The notes: generated from the letters alone by a model not told the origin. A DNA stretch of 64,000 bases from Halorubrum sp. Hd13 (GCF_002252755.1 NZ_NHOY01000005.1:1-64000); one strand, 5' to 3'; positions 26,856 to 35,871 are shown, numbered from the stretch's first letter. Numbers and translations: made by a program.

Positions 26856-27313
26856 TTAGACTGCGAACCTGAAACTCCCACCGCTCGGGATTCCTCCGTG
26901 TTTACGCGGAGGAGGATGTCAACCCGGAGCAGAGCGGATTCAGCGAGTGGTTCGATCCCTTCGTCTTCGAGCGGGGAGAGAAGCCTGGCGTTCCGCCGCC
27001 TGACCCGCCACTCGGGAGCATACCAGGAGACCCGATCAACAGCGACCGTCTCCGGTGGTTCGGTGACGAGTGTCACGTTCGCGTCCGCCGGTTCTGGTAC
27101 TGTTTCGGGAGCGCACCTCGGCTCCACGAAGAGCGCTCGGCGCTGTCGCGGTGAGAAGAGGGGGAGGTGGTCGGTACTCCTCCGGTCTCTACCGCTCACC
27201 TCGCTGCAAGATACGCGCCCCCCAACCCGCGAGGAAACTCATACTCCCCGCGGAGCTACGGATCGGCCAGCCTTACTGACCGTTTGCGATGGTATCCTTT
27301 TGATAATATCCCC
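26856..27313. other. Intergenic region with an IS1341 right end, no intact gene
   Basis: The first 70 bp carry the IS1341 hairpin described separately. The remainder holds no start-codon-led frame with normal composition on either strand, and no tnpB gene is present. Confidence 0.55.
26866..26923 (+). mobile_element. Orphan right end/omega-RNA hairpin of an IS1341-type (TnpB) element
   Basis: The segment has the conserved shape of the 3' non-coding end of haloarchaeal tnpB elements: CGGGATTCCTCCGTG, a TTTA loop, CGCGGAGG, and the terminal GGAGGATGTCAA. CCTCCGTG and CGCGGAGG form a strong hairpin. It lies 10 bp after the CPBP gene, with no tnpB upstream, so only the RNA-scaffold end remains. 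The same terminal 12-mer opens the window at positions 6-17. Confidence 0.65.
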
Positions 27314-28708
27314 TCAAGTATTACAGTAGGTCGTATACTCTGCATCGAACTCTCGTGGCGGTGGTTGCTGGAACTGCGAATCCACGTCCTTCGAGGTATA
27401 GGGGTTTTCCAACACGGTCAATAACCCCTTGAATTTGGATAGATCCCCGGTTTCGAGATACTCATCCAGCGCCTCTTCAACCAGGTAGTTGCGGGGGACA
27501 TACCGCGGATTGGCTTCCTGCATCAACTTCTCATCTAGGCCGACAGCAGCCAACTTATTCCTGAGCCGCTCGAATTCTGCAGTTGCAAACACTGGGTCAT
27601 CAAACGTACCGGGCGTCTCTAACTCGAGGAACGTATTGGTGTAGTCCGCGTTCGATTTGCGAAGCCACTCCAAGAATTCATCGACCAGTTCCTCCTCGCC
27701 ATCTGAGTTGATCCCCAGTTTCTTCCGCGTCATCGCGTCGTATTGCGCATCGAATCGATCCTCAAATTCGTCTAGTTTGACTTCGAGTTCATCGTACGCG
27801 AGCGCTGATTCTGTACACAGCGGTTGGAGTGCCTCTGCGAACCGTTCGAGATTCCACCGCAAGATGGGTCGCTGGTTTCCGAATGCGTATCGCCCGTGCT
27901 TATCGATCGAGCTGAAGACCGTCTCCTCATCATAGTAATTTATGAAGGCACAGGGTCCGTAATCAAATGTCTCTCCGTCGATACTCATGTTGTCCGTATT
28001 CATGACGCCGTGGATGAATCCGACACGCAACCAGTCGACAACCATCTCGATCGATGACTGCATGACTGCATCGAAGAACTCGAGGTATGTGCGATCCGCT
28101 TCATTTAGCCGCGGGTAGTGCCTGTCAATAACGTAGTCAGTGAATCGCCGTAGTTCGTCGGATCCTTGACCTGCGACGTACTGGAAGGTCCCGTACCGAA
28201 TGTGGCTGTTCATCACTCGGACAAGGACGGCTCCGGGCTCTGTCCGTCGTCGTTCGACTGCTTCGTCAGTTTCGACGACTGCCAGGCTTCTCGATGTTTT
28301 GATATTTAAATTCCGCATCGCATACGAATACAGATACTCTCTGAGCATCGAGCTGATCGTTGCGTTGCCATCGCCTCTTCCGGAGTACGGCGTTCGACCG
28401 GCCCCCTTCAGTTGAATATCGTATCTATTACCATCGTGTACATGCTCGCCGAGTATCATCGCTCTCCCATCGCCCAAGATGGTAAAACTCCCATACTGGT
28501 GGCCCGCATACGCTTGGGCGATAGGTTCTTCCAAGCAGTCTTGGCCCGCTAGAATCTTAGCATTGAGCTTCGCCGTATCCAATCCGAGATCAGCACACAG
28601 CTCGTCATTGAGAAGCAACACGTTGGGATCAGCGATACTTTTTGGCGTTACCCTCGAATAGAGGTTTGAGTCTAAATCTTTGTAAGTGGTGTCAAATGAA
28701 AAGGACAT
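27314..28708 (-). CDS. selO: SelO (YdiU) protein adenylyltransferase
   Basis: A 464-residue pseudokinase-fold enzyme that transfers AMP to protein hydroxyls. Landmarks are AYAGHQYGSF, GDGRAMILGE, QLKGAGRTPYSGRGDGNAT and the catalytic block FIHGVMNTDNMSIDGETFDYGP, with the metal-binding Asp in DYGP. Length is close to the usual 480. The ATG at 28708 has a minus-strand TATA (TTATTAAAGC, 28736-28745) about 30 nt upstream. Codon use and GC are clearly lower than in neighbouring genes. SelO is patchy in haloarchaea, so recent transfer, perhaps from bacteria, is likely. Confidence 0.92.
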   Translation of the reverse strand: MSFSFDTTYKDLDSNLYSRVTPKSIADPNVLLLNDELCADLGLDTAKLNAKILAGQDCLEEPIAQAYAGHQYGSFTILGDGRAMILGEHVHDGNRYDIQLKGAGRTPYSGRGDGNATISSMLREYLYSYAMRNLNIKTSRSLAVVETDEAVERRRTEPGAVLVRVMNSHIRYGTFQYVAGQGSDELRRFTDYVIDRHYPRLNEADRTYLEFFDAVMQSSIEMVVDWLRVGFIHGVMNTDNMSIDGETFDYGPCAFINYYDEETVFSSIDKHGRYAFGNQRPILRWNLERFAEALQPLCTESALAYDELEVKLDEFEDRFDAQYDAMTRKKLGINSDGEEELVDEFLEWLRKSNADYTNTFLELETPGTFDDPVFATAEFERLRNKLAAVGLDEKLMQEANPRYVPRNYLVEEALDEYLETGDLSKFKGLLTVLENPYTSKDVDSQFQQPPPREFDAEYTTYCNT

Positions 28709-28735
28709 TTAGTTTCATACCGTGTTATCTTGCTT

Positions 28736-28745
28736 GCTTTAATAA
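28736..28745 (-). promoter_or_regulatory. TATA element of selO
   Basis: On the minus strand TTATTAAAGC lies 28-37 nt before the selO ATG, fitting a leaderless or very short-leader transcript. Confidence 0.5.
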
Positions 28746-28923
28746 TCTTGTCCTTAGAAATGTTAAGAACCGATCGATCAGAGAGGTTCAAATTGGCGTG
28801 TGTCGCATACACGCTCTGTATCTCGCATGGCGTTCCTCACAGAAGCGGGAGAGGAGTAGTCCGGCTTCGGTCCGTAAGTTCGCGATACCGACCGCAGCGG
28901 AACAGCATCTATCACTTCCTACG

Positions 28924-28941
28924 GATTTCAACAGAGCCGAA
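28924..28941 (-). repeat. Right arm of the 18-bp imperfect inverted repeat
   Basis: GATTTCAACAGAGCCGAA pairs with 23046-23063 at 17 of 18 positions in inverted orientation. Together they bracket the integrase fragment, both CPBP genes, the IS1341 end and selO. Confidence 0.5.
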
Positions 28942-29104
28942 GACGGTTGTTGATGCTTCCGTCGGCGGTGAGAGCGCCGCCGCGGTCCCGTCCTGTTTAG
29001 CCCGCGCTCCGTTCTGAGACCGCTCCCTTCCCGCGCGACCGGTCCGGACGCATCGGGTCCGGGACGTGTCCGGCGTTCAAGTGCGTAGAGCGTAACACCC
29101 AGCC

Positions 29105-29446
29105 GTGACTGACGACGCGTTCGATCCCGACGATGTCGGCCTCCCGACCGTCTCGTGTACCCGCTGTGACCGCGAGTGGAAGCTCGACCACGAACTCGAC
29201 GACCTACACGCCGGCAACCGCGCGGTCGAGCAGTTCGCGCTCGATCACGAACGACACACCGGCCACTTCCCGGACGACGTGACCCCGTGGGTCGTTCGGT
29301 GCCAGCGCTGTCCGGACGGCGACCAGTTCCTGTCGGAACGCCCCGCGCGGCGCTGGGCGACCACCCACGCGCGCCACACGCGCCACGTCGTGCGACTCGA
29401 CGGACCGGACGGGACGGACGAGGTCGTCTCCCCCGAGACGGAGTGA
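29105..29446 (+). CDS. Hypothetical protein with duplicated Cys2-His3 zinc-finger-like units
   Basis: A 113-residue protein with a GTG start. It consists of two similar halves: Cys18-x2-Cys21 followed by His48, His51 and His54 (DHERHTGH), and Cys66-x2-Cys69 followed by His88, His91 and His94 (THARHTRH). Each half looks able to bind one zinc ion. The gene converges with RNase HI, 17 bp apart. The family is not recognised; nucleic-acid binding is a guess from the finger-like spacing. Confidence 0.7.
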   Translation: MTDDAFDPDDVGLPTVSCTRCDREWKLDHELDDLHAGNRAVEQFALDHERHTGHFPDDVTPWVVRCQRCPDGDQFLSERPARRWATTHARHTRHVVRLDGPDGTDEVVSPETE

Positions 29447-29463
29447 GTCCGACCGGTGAGCCG

Positions 29464-30111
29464 TCAGCCCGGGCCGAGCGCGGCGATGTCCGCTCCGACC
29501 GCGGCCCGGGCGTCGGCCGGGTTCGGCTCGTGGTCGGCGAGGTGGGTCCACTCGCACGCCGACAGCGCGGACAGGTGATCCACGATCGCCGGACGGTACG
29601 GCGCCGCGGCGGCGACCCCGTCGCCGTCCCGCCAGACGTCGTCGATCACCGTCATCGAGTCGATGCGCACCTCGACCGCGACCGGGTCGCACCGGGAGAC
29701 GAGCGCTTCGAGTCCGAGGTGGAGCGCCGCGTACTCCGCGGTGTTGTTCTCCGCCCGCGACCCGACCGGCCGCCCGAGCGCGGCGAACGGCTCGCCGCCG
29801 GCTCGGAGCACGGCGCCCGCGCCGGCCGGTCCGGGGTTCCCGCGCGAACTCCCGTCGACGTAGAGCACGACGCCGGCGTCGTCGGCGCGCTCGCACCCCT
29901 CCCTCGCGGGCGGCGGGTCGCCGGCGAGCACCTCGTCGACGGCCGTCCGGACCTCGTCGTCGGTCGTTCCGGGGTCGAACAGCCCTCCGAATCCGTCGAC
30001 GGCCGCGTCGACCGCGTCGATGGCGGGCCCGATCTCGTAGTCGTACAGGGCGAGCACCGCGTCGACCCGGCCGGCGAGCGGTGACAGCGTCGCGGTCGGT
30101 AAGCGGTCCAT
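29464..30111 (-). CDS. rnhA: Ribonuclease HI family protein
   Basis: A 215-residue protein. The C-terminal RNase H domain begins VVLYVDGSSRGNPGPAGAG (first catalytic Asp), continues with AENNTAEYAAL (Glu), VRIDSMTVIDD (Asp) and HEPNPADARA (fourth acidic residue). About 75 N-terminal residues form a haloarchaeal extension. It would cleave the RNA strand of RNA-DNA hybrids. The gene is read towards the zinc-finger-like gene. Confidence 0.88.
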   Translation of the reverse strand: MDRLPTATLSPLAGRVDAVLALYDYEIGPAIDAVDAAVDGFGGLFDPGTTDDEVRTAVDEVLAGDPPPAREGCERADDAGVVLYVDGSSRGNPGPAGAGAVLRAGGEPFAALGRPVGSRAENNTAEYAALHLGLEALVSRCDPVAVEVRIDSMTVIDDVWRDGDGVAAAAPYRPAIVDHLSALSACEWTHLADHEPNPADARAAVGADIAALGPG

Positions 30112-30488
30112 CTACGGGTCGCCCCGCGCTCGCCGCCGCCGCCGGTTCGTCGCATTACTCATCGCTACGCGTACGTCGGGCGGAACGGGCAAAAGAGCGC
30201 GGGTCGGAACGGTCCGTCGTCGTCGGCCGGGGCGCCGGCGTCGCCTCGCACCAGCGACCGAGCCGCAAGGACGGTCGCGCACTCACCCGTTCGAGACGGT
30301 CGTGATCGCTCTGGAGTTGTAGCGTACCGTACACTATTGCAGTCTGTCTTGCGAGAGTCAGAGGCGGGCGTTCCTCCTCGATCCGTCCCGCACGCAAGCG
30401 TTCGCCGGCCACGTCGGGGGAGGCACCCGAGGACTTATGTCTTTTATCCGTAACTAATATCTGAGGTCTACGGCGCGGCGAGGAAACC
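30112..30488. other. Intergenic, 377 bp
   Basis: No gene is supported. The last 60 bp hold a TATA-like CTTTTATCC about 45 nt before the beta-helix gene at 30489. The rest has only rare-codon shadow frames. Confidence 0.5.
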
Positions 30489-31778
30489 ATGACACGGAAC
30501 AAGCGCGACACGGAGGCGACAGGGGTATCGAAACGGGAAACGCGGACGCTGGACCGGCGACGCGTCCTCCGCGGACTCGGCGTCGGAGCCGGCGTCGCCG
30601 CGCTCGGACTCGGCGGCGTCGGCTCGGCCGCCGCCGACACGGCGTCGGTCAGTGGGGGCGGAAACGCGCTCCAAGCCGCCATCGACGACGCCGACGACGG
30701 CGACACGATCGTCGTGACGGACGACGTGACGTACGACCCGGTGACGGTCGACGCCGGCGTGACGCTCGAAGCGGACGGAGATCCGACGATCGAGGGCGCG
30801 GGGGGAATCAGCACTGCGGTCAGCATCGAAGCCGACGACGTGACGATCACGGGGTTCACCGTCACGAACCCCGACGGGCTCCTCGGGATCAAAGTGCAAG
30901 AGGGGTACGACGGCGCGACGATCGAGAACAACGCGGTCGAGGACGTCGGCCCGACCGGCCGCCTCGGCGTGACGGGGATCGTCGTCGGGCAGGGCGACCA
31001 CGACGACGTTTCGATCGTCAATAACGTGATCCAGAACCTCGATCAGGAGACGACGGAGGATTCGGGGTTCCCGACCGTCAACGGCATCCTGTTCGACGCC
31101 GACAACAGCGATCCGGGGACGATCACGGAGACGACCGTGAACAACAACACGATCGAGGAGATCGAGAGCGACATCGCGCCGCTCGGCATCGTCGTCCAGC
31201 ACGAGACGGACGGCGTCACGATCAACAACAACGAGATCAGGGATCTCGTCGCCGCGGACGACACCGACTCAGACCCGGACGACGGTGTCGACTTCGGGTT
31301 CACCTTCGCGCAGGGGATCAATATCGCCTCGCCGGCCACGGCGGACACCGTCATCAACCACAACGTGATCGAGGACATCACGAGCGCGGAGACGATCCTG
31401 CCGGAGGCCGTGAAGATCGACGGGGACGGGAGCGGCCTGACGTTCCGGGCCAATCGGTTCCTCGTCGCCGTCGGCCTCAACAACCGGAACGGGACCGACG
31501 ACGGAAGCAGGGACCCGTCGGGCGACCCCGTAGTCGACGCGAAGAACAATTGGTGGGGCAGCGAGGACGGGCCCGAGAAGGCTGATTTCAACCAAGACGC
31601 GGACGACGACGACCGCAGCGACGTCGTCGGGAACGTCGAGTTCGAGCCGTTCCTCCGCAACCCGCCGGGCCCGAAGGGGAAGGGCAACGGCCGGGGCGGA
31701 GGCGGCGGCGGCAACGGCGGAGGCGGCGGGAACGGCGGGAATGGTCGGGGGCGTGGCAACGGTAAAGGCGGGACATAA
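30489..31778 (+). CDS. Tat-exported right-handed beta-helix protein
   Basis: A 429-residue exported protein. The signal is of the twin-arginine type (LDRRRVLRGLGVGAGVAAL, cleavage after the AAADT region). The body (about 60-395) is a parallel beta-helix of the NosD/pectate-lyase-like class, with recurring IENNAVEDV, IVNNVIQNL, VNNNTIEEI and INNNEIRDL turns. The last 35 residues are Gly/Asn/Arg-rich with no anchor. Such proteins bind or cleave surface polysaccharide; the catalytic type cannot be assigned. Confidence 0.85.
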   Translation: MTRNKRDTEATGVSKRETRTLDRRRVLRGLGVGAGVAALGLGGVGSAAADTASVSGGGNALQAAIDDADDGDTIVVTDDVTYDPVTVDAGVTLEADGDPTIEGAGGISTAVSIEADDVTITGFTVTNPDGLLGIKVQEGYDGATIENNAVEDVGPTGRLGVTGIVVGQGDHDDVSIVNNVIQNLDQETTEDSGFPTVNGILFDADNSDPGTITETTVNNNTIEEIESDIAPLGIVVQHETDGVTINNNEIRDLVAADDTDSDPDDGVDFGFTFAQGINIASPATADTVINHNVIEDITSAETILPEAVKIDGDGSGLTFRANRFLVAVGLNNRNGTDDGSRDPSGDPVVDAKNNWWGSEDGPEKADFNQDADDDDRSDVVGNVEFEPFLRNPPGPKGKGNGRGGGGGGNGGGGGNGGNGRGRGNGKGGT

Positions 31779-31819
31779 GAGCGCTCCGGCGCGGTTTCGA
31801 TCGACCGAAACGGACTGAG

Positions 31820-32692
31820 ATGGCGACGTACACCTACGATCTGAGCGGGTTCTTGACCGTCGACTCCGAGTTCGAACTGTGCCTCGTCGACGTCCCGCCG
31901 CGGCGGTCGGATGAGGGCGGAGACATCGTCGTTCGGCGGGGCGAGGCGGGCGCGCCTACCGTCGAGTGGACCGGTCGCCGCGTCGTCGTGACGGTGCCGC
32001 CGTCGATGACCGTGGAGAAGGACGCCGCGACCGAACCGGTGCGGTTCACTAAGATACTGCTGTCGGCCGTCCAGGCATTGCTCTTGCGGCGGGAGGCGAC
32101 GCTGGCCTTCGGCAGCGCGTTCCGGGCGCCGGACGGGAGCGGCGTCGGCCTGTTCGGACCGAGCGGCTGCGGGAAGTCCGCGGCCTCGTTCCGGCTCGCT
32201 CGGGAGCGGGGCTACCGACTGCTCGCGGACGACCTCCTCGTCTTCCACGACGGCCGGGTGTACCCGTTCCCGCGGTACCTGAACCTCCCGCGCGACGTCG
32301 CCGCAATCGAGCGGTGGCTCCGGTCGGAGGAGGCCTCGACCGAACGCGTCAGGCTCTGGCCCGACGCGGCGGACGTGCCGCGGCGATCGGTCACCGAGAG
32401 CGTGCCCGAGCGGATCGAACTCGACGAGGTGCTGGTGGTCGCTTCCCACGAGCCGCCCGCGGGGAGCCCGGAGCCGATACCGCCCGAAGACGCCGCCGCG
32501 ACGCTGATCGATCTCGTCGACAAGTCGCTGGCCGGGTGGATCACGGAGTCGCGGACGCGCGAGGCGATCGACGACCGCGGCGTCGACCGTCGACCGATCC
32601 TCCGATCGGCGGTGAGCGGCGCGGCCTGTTACCGGCTCGAAACGCCGCGAAGCGACCTCGCGCGGTCGGTCGCGGAGTTCGTGGAGCGGTGA
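31820..32692 (+). CDS. HprK-like P-loop protein
   Basis: A 290-residue protein related to the HPr kinase fold. The P-loop is GLFGPSGCGKSAASF, about residues 111-125, followed by a capping LLADDLLVFHDGRVYPFPRYL that resembles the HprK catalytic loop. No HPr or PTS gene is nearby. Relatives in archaea and actinobacteria occur next to peptide- or surface-modification genes. It lies 41 bp after the beta-helix gene, so the two may share a transcript. Confidence 0.75.
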   Translation: MATYTYDLSGFLTVDSEFELCLVDVPPRRSDEGGDIVVRRGEAGAPTVEWTGRRVVVTVPPSMTVEKDAATEPVRFTKILLSAVQALLLRREATLAFGSAFRAPDGSGVGLFGPSGCGKSAASFRLARERGYRLLADDLLVFHDGRVYPFPRYLNLPRDVAAIERWLRSEEASTERVRLWPDAADVPRRSVTESVPERIELDEVLVVASHEPPAGSPEPIPPEDAAATLIDLVDKSLAGWITESRTREAIDDRGVDRRPILRSAVSGAACYRLETPRSDLARSVAEFVER

Positions 32693-32728
32693 GCGGAGCC
32701 GGGCCGCGTCTCCCGACCCGGACGGTCG

Positions 32729-34234
32729 CTACCCGTCGAACCGAGCCGGCGGCCGCCGGTGATCGGTGGCCCGTTCGAAGGCGTACGCGAGCTCGAACAG
32801 CCGCTGCTCGGCGAACTCCCGCCCGAGGAGCTCGACGCCGACCGGGAGCCCGTCCGGAGTGAACCCGGCCGGGACGACGATCGCGGGGAGCCCCGTGTGG
32901 GCGGCGAGCTCGCAGTTCATCTCCGCGAACGGCTGGTTGTCGGGGATCTCGACCGGCGGTATCCGCGACGGCGGGTACAGCAGCGCGTCGAGGTCGTCGT
33001 CCGCCAGCCGCGCGAGCGTCGCGTCCCTGACCGCCTCCCGCCGCCGGAGGCTCCGCAGGTAGCCGGTGTTCTCGTCGAGCGCGTCGGCGTCGGTGTCGAG
33101 GATCGCGGTGCCCTCGAACCTGGCTCGCACCGCCGGGTGGAGCTCGCCGGTCGCGACGAGTTCGGCCAGCGAGTCCGGCGACGCCGCGTCGCACGTCTCC
33201 GAGAGGTAGGCGTCGAAGTCCCGGGCGAACTCGTACTCGAGGACGCGGGCGCTTTCGAGGCGCGTCTGGTCCACCACGTCGACGGGGTCGACGACCGTCG
33301 CGCCCGCCGCCTCGAACTCGGCGATCGCGTCCTCGACGACCGCCGTCACCCGCTCGGCGGCGCTCTCGGGGGCGCTCTCGTCGTCCCGGAGGCCGAAGAA
33401 CTGCCGAGCGACCCCGATGCGCGCCCCGTCGAGCCCGTCCTCGTCGAGGTGCGCCGCGTACCCTTCGTCCGGGACCCGCCGGTCGCCGCGCGCCGTGATC
33501 GGGTCCGCCGGGTCGTACCCGGCCATCGCGTCGAGGGTCCGCGCCGCGTCCTCGACCGTCCGCGCGATCGGGCCGGCCGTGTCCTGCGTCTCGCTCAGCG
33601 GGACGATCCCCGTCCGGCTGACCAGTCCCATCGTGGGTCGAACCCCGACGACGTCGTTGAACGCGGGCGGCGACCGGACCGACGAGCACGTGTCGCTCCC
33701 GGTCCCGACGACGGCGAAGTTCGCCGCGATCGCCGCCGCCGTGCCCCCGCTCGACCCGGACGGGCGCCGGTCGCGGTCGTACGCGTTCCGCGTCGCCCCG
33801 CCGAGGGAGCTCACCGTGTCGACGCCGAAGGAGAGCTCTTGCAGGTTGGCCTTCGCGAGGACGACGGCGCCGGCCTCCCGGAGCCGCGCCACCACGGTCG
33901 CGTCGCGGCTCGGCCGTGACTCGGCGAGCGCCGTGGAACCGGCCGTCGTCGGCATGTCGTGCGTGTCCTGGTTGTCCTTGAGAACGACGGGGACCCCGTG
34001 TAACGGGCCGACGAGACCGTCGCGGTCGAGCGCGGCGTCGAGTTCCCGCGCGCGGTCAAGCGCGTCGGGATTCACCGCGAGGATAGCGTTGAGGTCGTCG
34101 TCGTGCGCCGCGATCCGCGACAGGTACGCGTCGGCGACCGCCTCAGCGGTCGTCTCCCCCGCCTCGTAGGCGGCGTGGACGTCCGAGACGGTCGCTTCGA
34201 TCGGGTCGAAGTCGTCGGTGTCCGGCGGCGACAT
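32729..34234 (-). CDS. Amidase-signature family amidase
   Basis: A 501-residue amidase. The Ser-Ser-Lys triad is visible: Lys in PVVLKDNQDT, the cis-Ser in GTGSDTCSSVRSP and the nucleophile region PSGSSGGTAAAIAANFAV. The start at 34234 (MSPPDTDDFDPI) was chosen over an in-frame Met nine codons upstream. The gene converges on the HprK-like gene with a 36-bp gap. The Glu-tRNA(Gln) subunit A family is the closest relative, but a stand-alone amidase fits because gatB and gatC are absent. Confidence 0.88.
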   Translation of the reverse strand: MSPPDTDDFDPIEATVSDVHAAYEAGETTAEAVADAYLSRIAAHDDDLNAILAVNPDALDRARELDAALDRDGLVGPLHGVPVVLKDNQDTHDMPTTAGSTALAESRPSRDATVVARLREAGAVVLAKANLQELSFGVDTVSSLGGATRNAYDRDRRPSGSSGGTAAAIAANFAVVGTGSDTCSSVRSPPAFNDVVGVRPTMGLVSRTGIVPLSETQDTAGPIARTVEDAARTLDAMAGYDPADPITARGDRRVPDEGYAAHLDEDGLDGARIGVARQFFGLRDDESAPESAAERVTAVVEDAIAEFEAAGATVVDPVDVVDQTRLESARVLEYEFARDFDAYLSETCDAASPDSLAELVATGELHPAVRARFEGTAILDTDADALDENTGYLRSLRRREAVRDATLARLADDDLDALLYPPSRIPPVEIPDNQPFAEMNCELAAHTGLPAIVVPAGFTPDGLPVGVELLGREFAEQRLFELAYAFERATDHRRPPARFDG

Positions 34235-34487
34235 AGTGGCTTCCGTGACCAATTTGCACACAGCGTTCTCAATCTACCGCTTGACGTGGTCACCGAACGG
34301 TCGCCGAGAGACGCCTCGAACCGGACGCCCCGCGTCACGTCCCGCCACTCGACCGGGAGCGTAACACACCGAACAGTCACCGTTGAACGGTTTCGGTGTC
34401 CGGAAGCGGAAGTTCAGCACGTTTTCTCTGAGTATGTCCCGATTCTGAGCGCAATGCGTTTACAGTTGCAGTGCGTTGACACTGCAC

Positions 34488-34898
34488 ATGGAGACGGAGT
34501 CGACCCCCGTTTCGGAGCTCATGAGCACCGGCCTGCTGACGACGACGCTCGACACCGCCGTCGAGCACGCCGCGGAGACGCTGCTGACCGAGGGCGTCGG
34601 GTCCTTGGTCGTCCTCGACGAGTCGGGGGGACTCGCGGGCGTTCTCACGACCACCGACCTCGCGGAGATCGTCTCGTCGGGCCGGGTTCCCGGTTCGGCG
34701 ACCGTCGCCGACTACATGACGGACGACGTGACGACGGTCGCGTCGACGGACGCGGTCCACGACGCCGCGGTGAAGATGATCCGGGGAGACATTCAGCACC
34801 TTCCCGTCACCGACGGGGACGACGAGGTCGTCGGGATGCTCTCGGCGACGGACCTCACGGCGCAGCTGACGTACATGACCAGCAGCGGCACCGACTGA
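34488..34898 (+). CDS. Two-CBS-domain protein
   Basis: A 136-residue protein made of two CBS motifs (VSELMSTGLLTTTLDTAVEH and VADYMTDDVTTVASTDAVHD, each closing with a DL-T/S pattern). CBS pairs bind adenosyl ligands and usually act as energy sensors. The ATG at 34488 has a TTTACA about 27 nt upstream; an upstream TTG is less likely. It is a free-standing regulator between divergent or convergent unrelated genes. Confidence 0.85.
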   Translation: METESTPVSELMSTGLLTTTLDTAVEHAAETLLTEGVGSLVVLDESGGLAGVLTTTDLAEIVSSGRVPGSATVADYMTDDVTTVASTDAVHDAAVKMIRGDIQHLPVTDGDDEVVGMLSATDLTAQLTYMTSSGTD

Positions 34899-35001
34899 CC
34901 TCCCGAGTCCGGGTTCGGCTCGGACCCGAGCCGGGGGGCGTCCCGGACCGGGTCGCCGTCCCGGTGACCGAGTCGGAGGAGTAGACCCGGGCGCCGGTCG
35001 G

Positions 35002-35871
35002 TCAGGCGCCGTCCGTCGGCTTCCGGGCCTCGATGGCGGCGGAGACGAGGTAGTCGCCGAGGTCGCGGTCGGCGTCCCACTCGCTGATGAACTCGGTGCT
35101 GTCGTCCTTGGGCGTTATCTCGATCGCCTCGAAGCCGGCGCCGTCGAGCATCGATTCGAGCGCCCCGACGGTGGCCGCGCCGGCGACGCAGCCGGTCAGC
35201 GAGTCCGGGTCCCGCTCGACGTCGTCCGGGAAGGGCGCGGTCTGGACGACGTCGGAGACGGCCACGCGACCGCCGGGCTTGAGCACGCGGTAGGCGTCGT
35301 CGAACACGGCCCGCTTCTCCGGAGCGAGGTTGACGACGCAGTTCGAGATGACGACGTCGACGGTCGCGTCGGCGACGGGGAGGTGGCTGATCTCGCCGAG
35401 GCGGAACTCGACGTTGCCGGCGTCGTTCCGCTCGGCGTTCGCCCTGGCCTTCGAGACCATCTCCGGCGTCATGTCGACGCCGATGACGCGCCCCTCCGTC
35501 CCGACCTCCCGCGCGGCGAGGAAGCAGTCGAACCCCGCGCCGGAGCCGAGGTCGAGCACGGTCTCGCCGGGCGTCATCTCCGCGAAGGCCTTCGGATTCC
35601 CGCAGCCGAGGCCGAGGTCGGCGCCGTCGGCGACGGCGGCGACGTCGTCCGCGTCGTAGCCGAGGCGCTCGCTCCCGGTCGCGGCAGCGTCGCCGTCACA
35701 GCAGCCGTCAGCGACCCCATCACCGTCGCAGCACTCGTCGTCGGCGGCGTCGACGCCGGCCTCGTCGGAACCGTCCCGACCGCCCGACGCGATCCGGCCG
35801 TAGCGCTCGCGCACCATCTCGCGGATCGCCTCGGGGTCCCGGTCGGCCGGCGCCTCGGCGTCGTTACTCAT
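35002..35871 (-). CDS. arsM: Arsenite S-adenosylmethionine methyltransferase
   Basis: A 289-residue SAM-dependent methyltransferase that methylates trivalent arsenic. The SAM loop is VLDLGSGAGFDCFLAA. The three arsenic-binding cysteines expected in ArsM appear in LGLGCGNPKAF, VVISNCVVNLAPEK and LTGCVAGA. Extra Cys pairs (ECCDGD, GCCDGD) sit in the acidic N-terminal stretch, the usual place of a further arsenic ligand. Its start overlaps the ArsR-family gene by 8 bp, so the pair forms a small arsenic-detoxification operon. Confidence 0.93.
   Translation of the reverse strand: MSNDAEAPADRDPEAIREMVRERYGRIASGGRDGSDEAGVDAADDECCDGDGVADGCCDGDAAATGSERLGYDADDVAAVADGADLGLGCGNPKAFAEMTPGETVLDLGSGAGFDCFLAAREVGTEGRVIGVDMTPEMVSKARANAERNDAGNVEFRLGEISHLPVADATVDVVISNCVVNLAPEKRAVFDDAYRVLKPGGRVAVSDVVQTAPFPDDVERDPDSLTGCVAGAATVGALESMLDGAGFEAIEITPKDDSTEFISEWDADRDLGDYLVSAAIEARKPTDGA

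Larger units (their letters stand above)
28709..29104. other. Intergenic, 396 bp, right edge of the lower-GC segment
   Basis: No gene is supported. The stretch contains the selO promoter (28736-28745) and the right arm of the 18-bp inverted repeat (28924-28941). GC rises sharply to the chromosomal level after about 28,960, which marks the segment edge. Confidence 0.55.

Noticed and set aside
26534-27199. 221-codon minus-strand frame across the IS1341 end
   Set aside because: It overlaps the 3' part of the CPBP gene and the hairpin, and shows no transposase motif.
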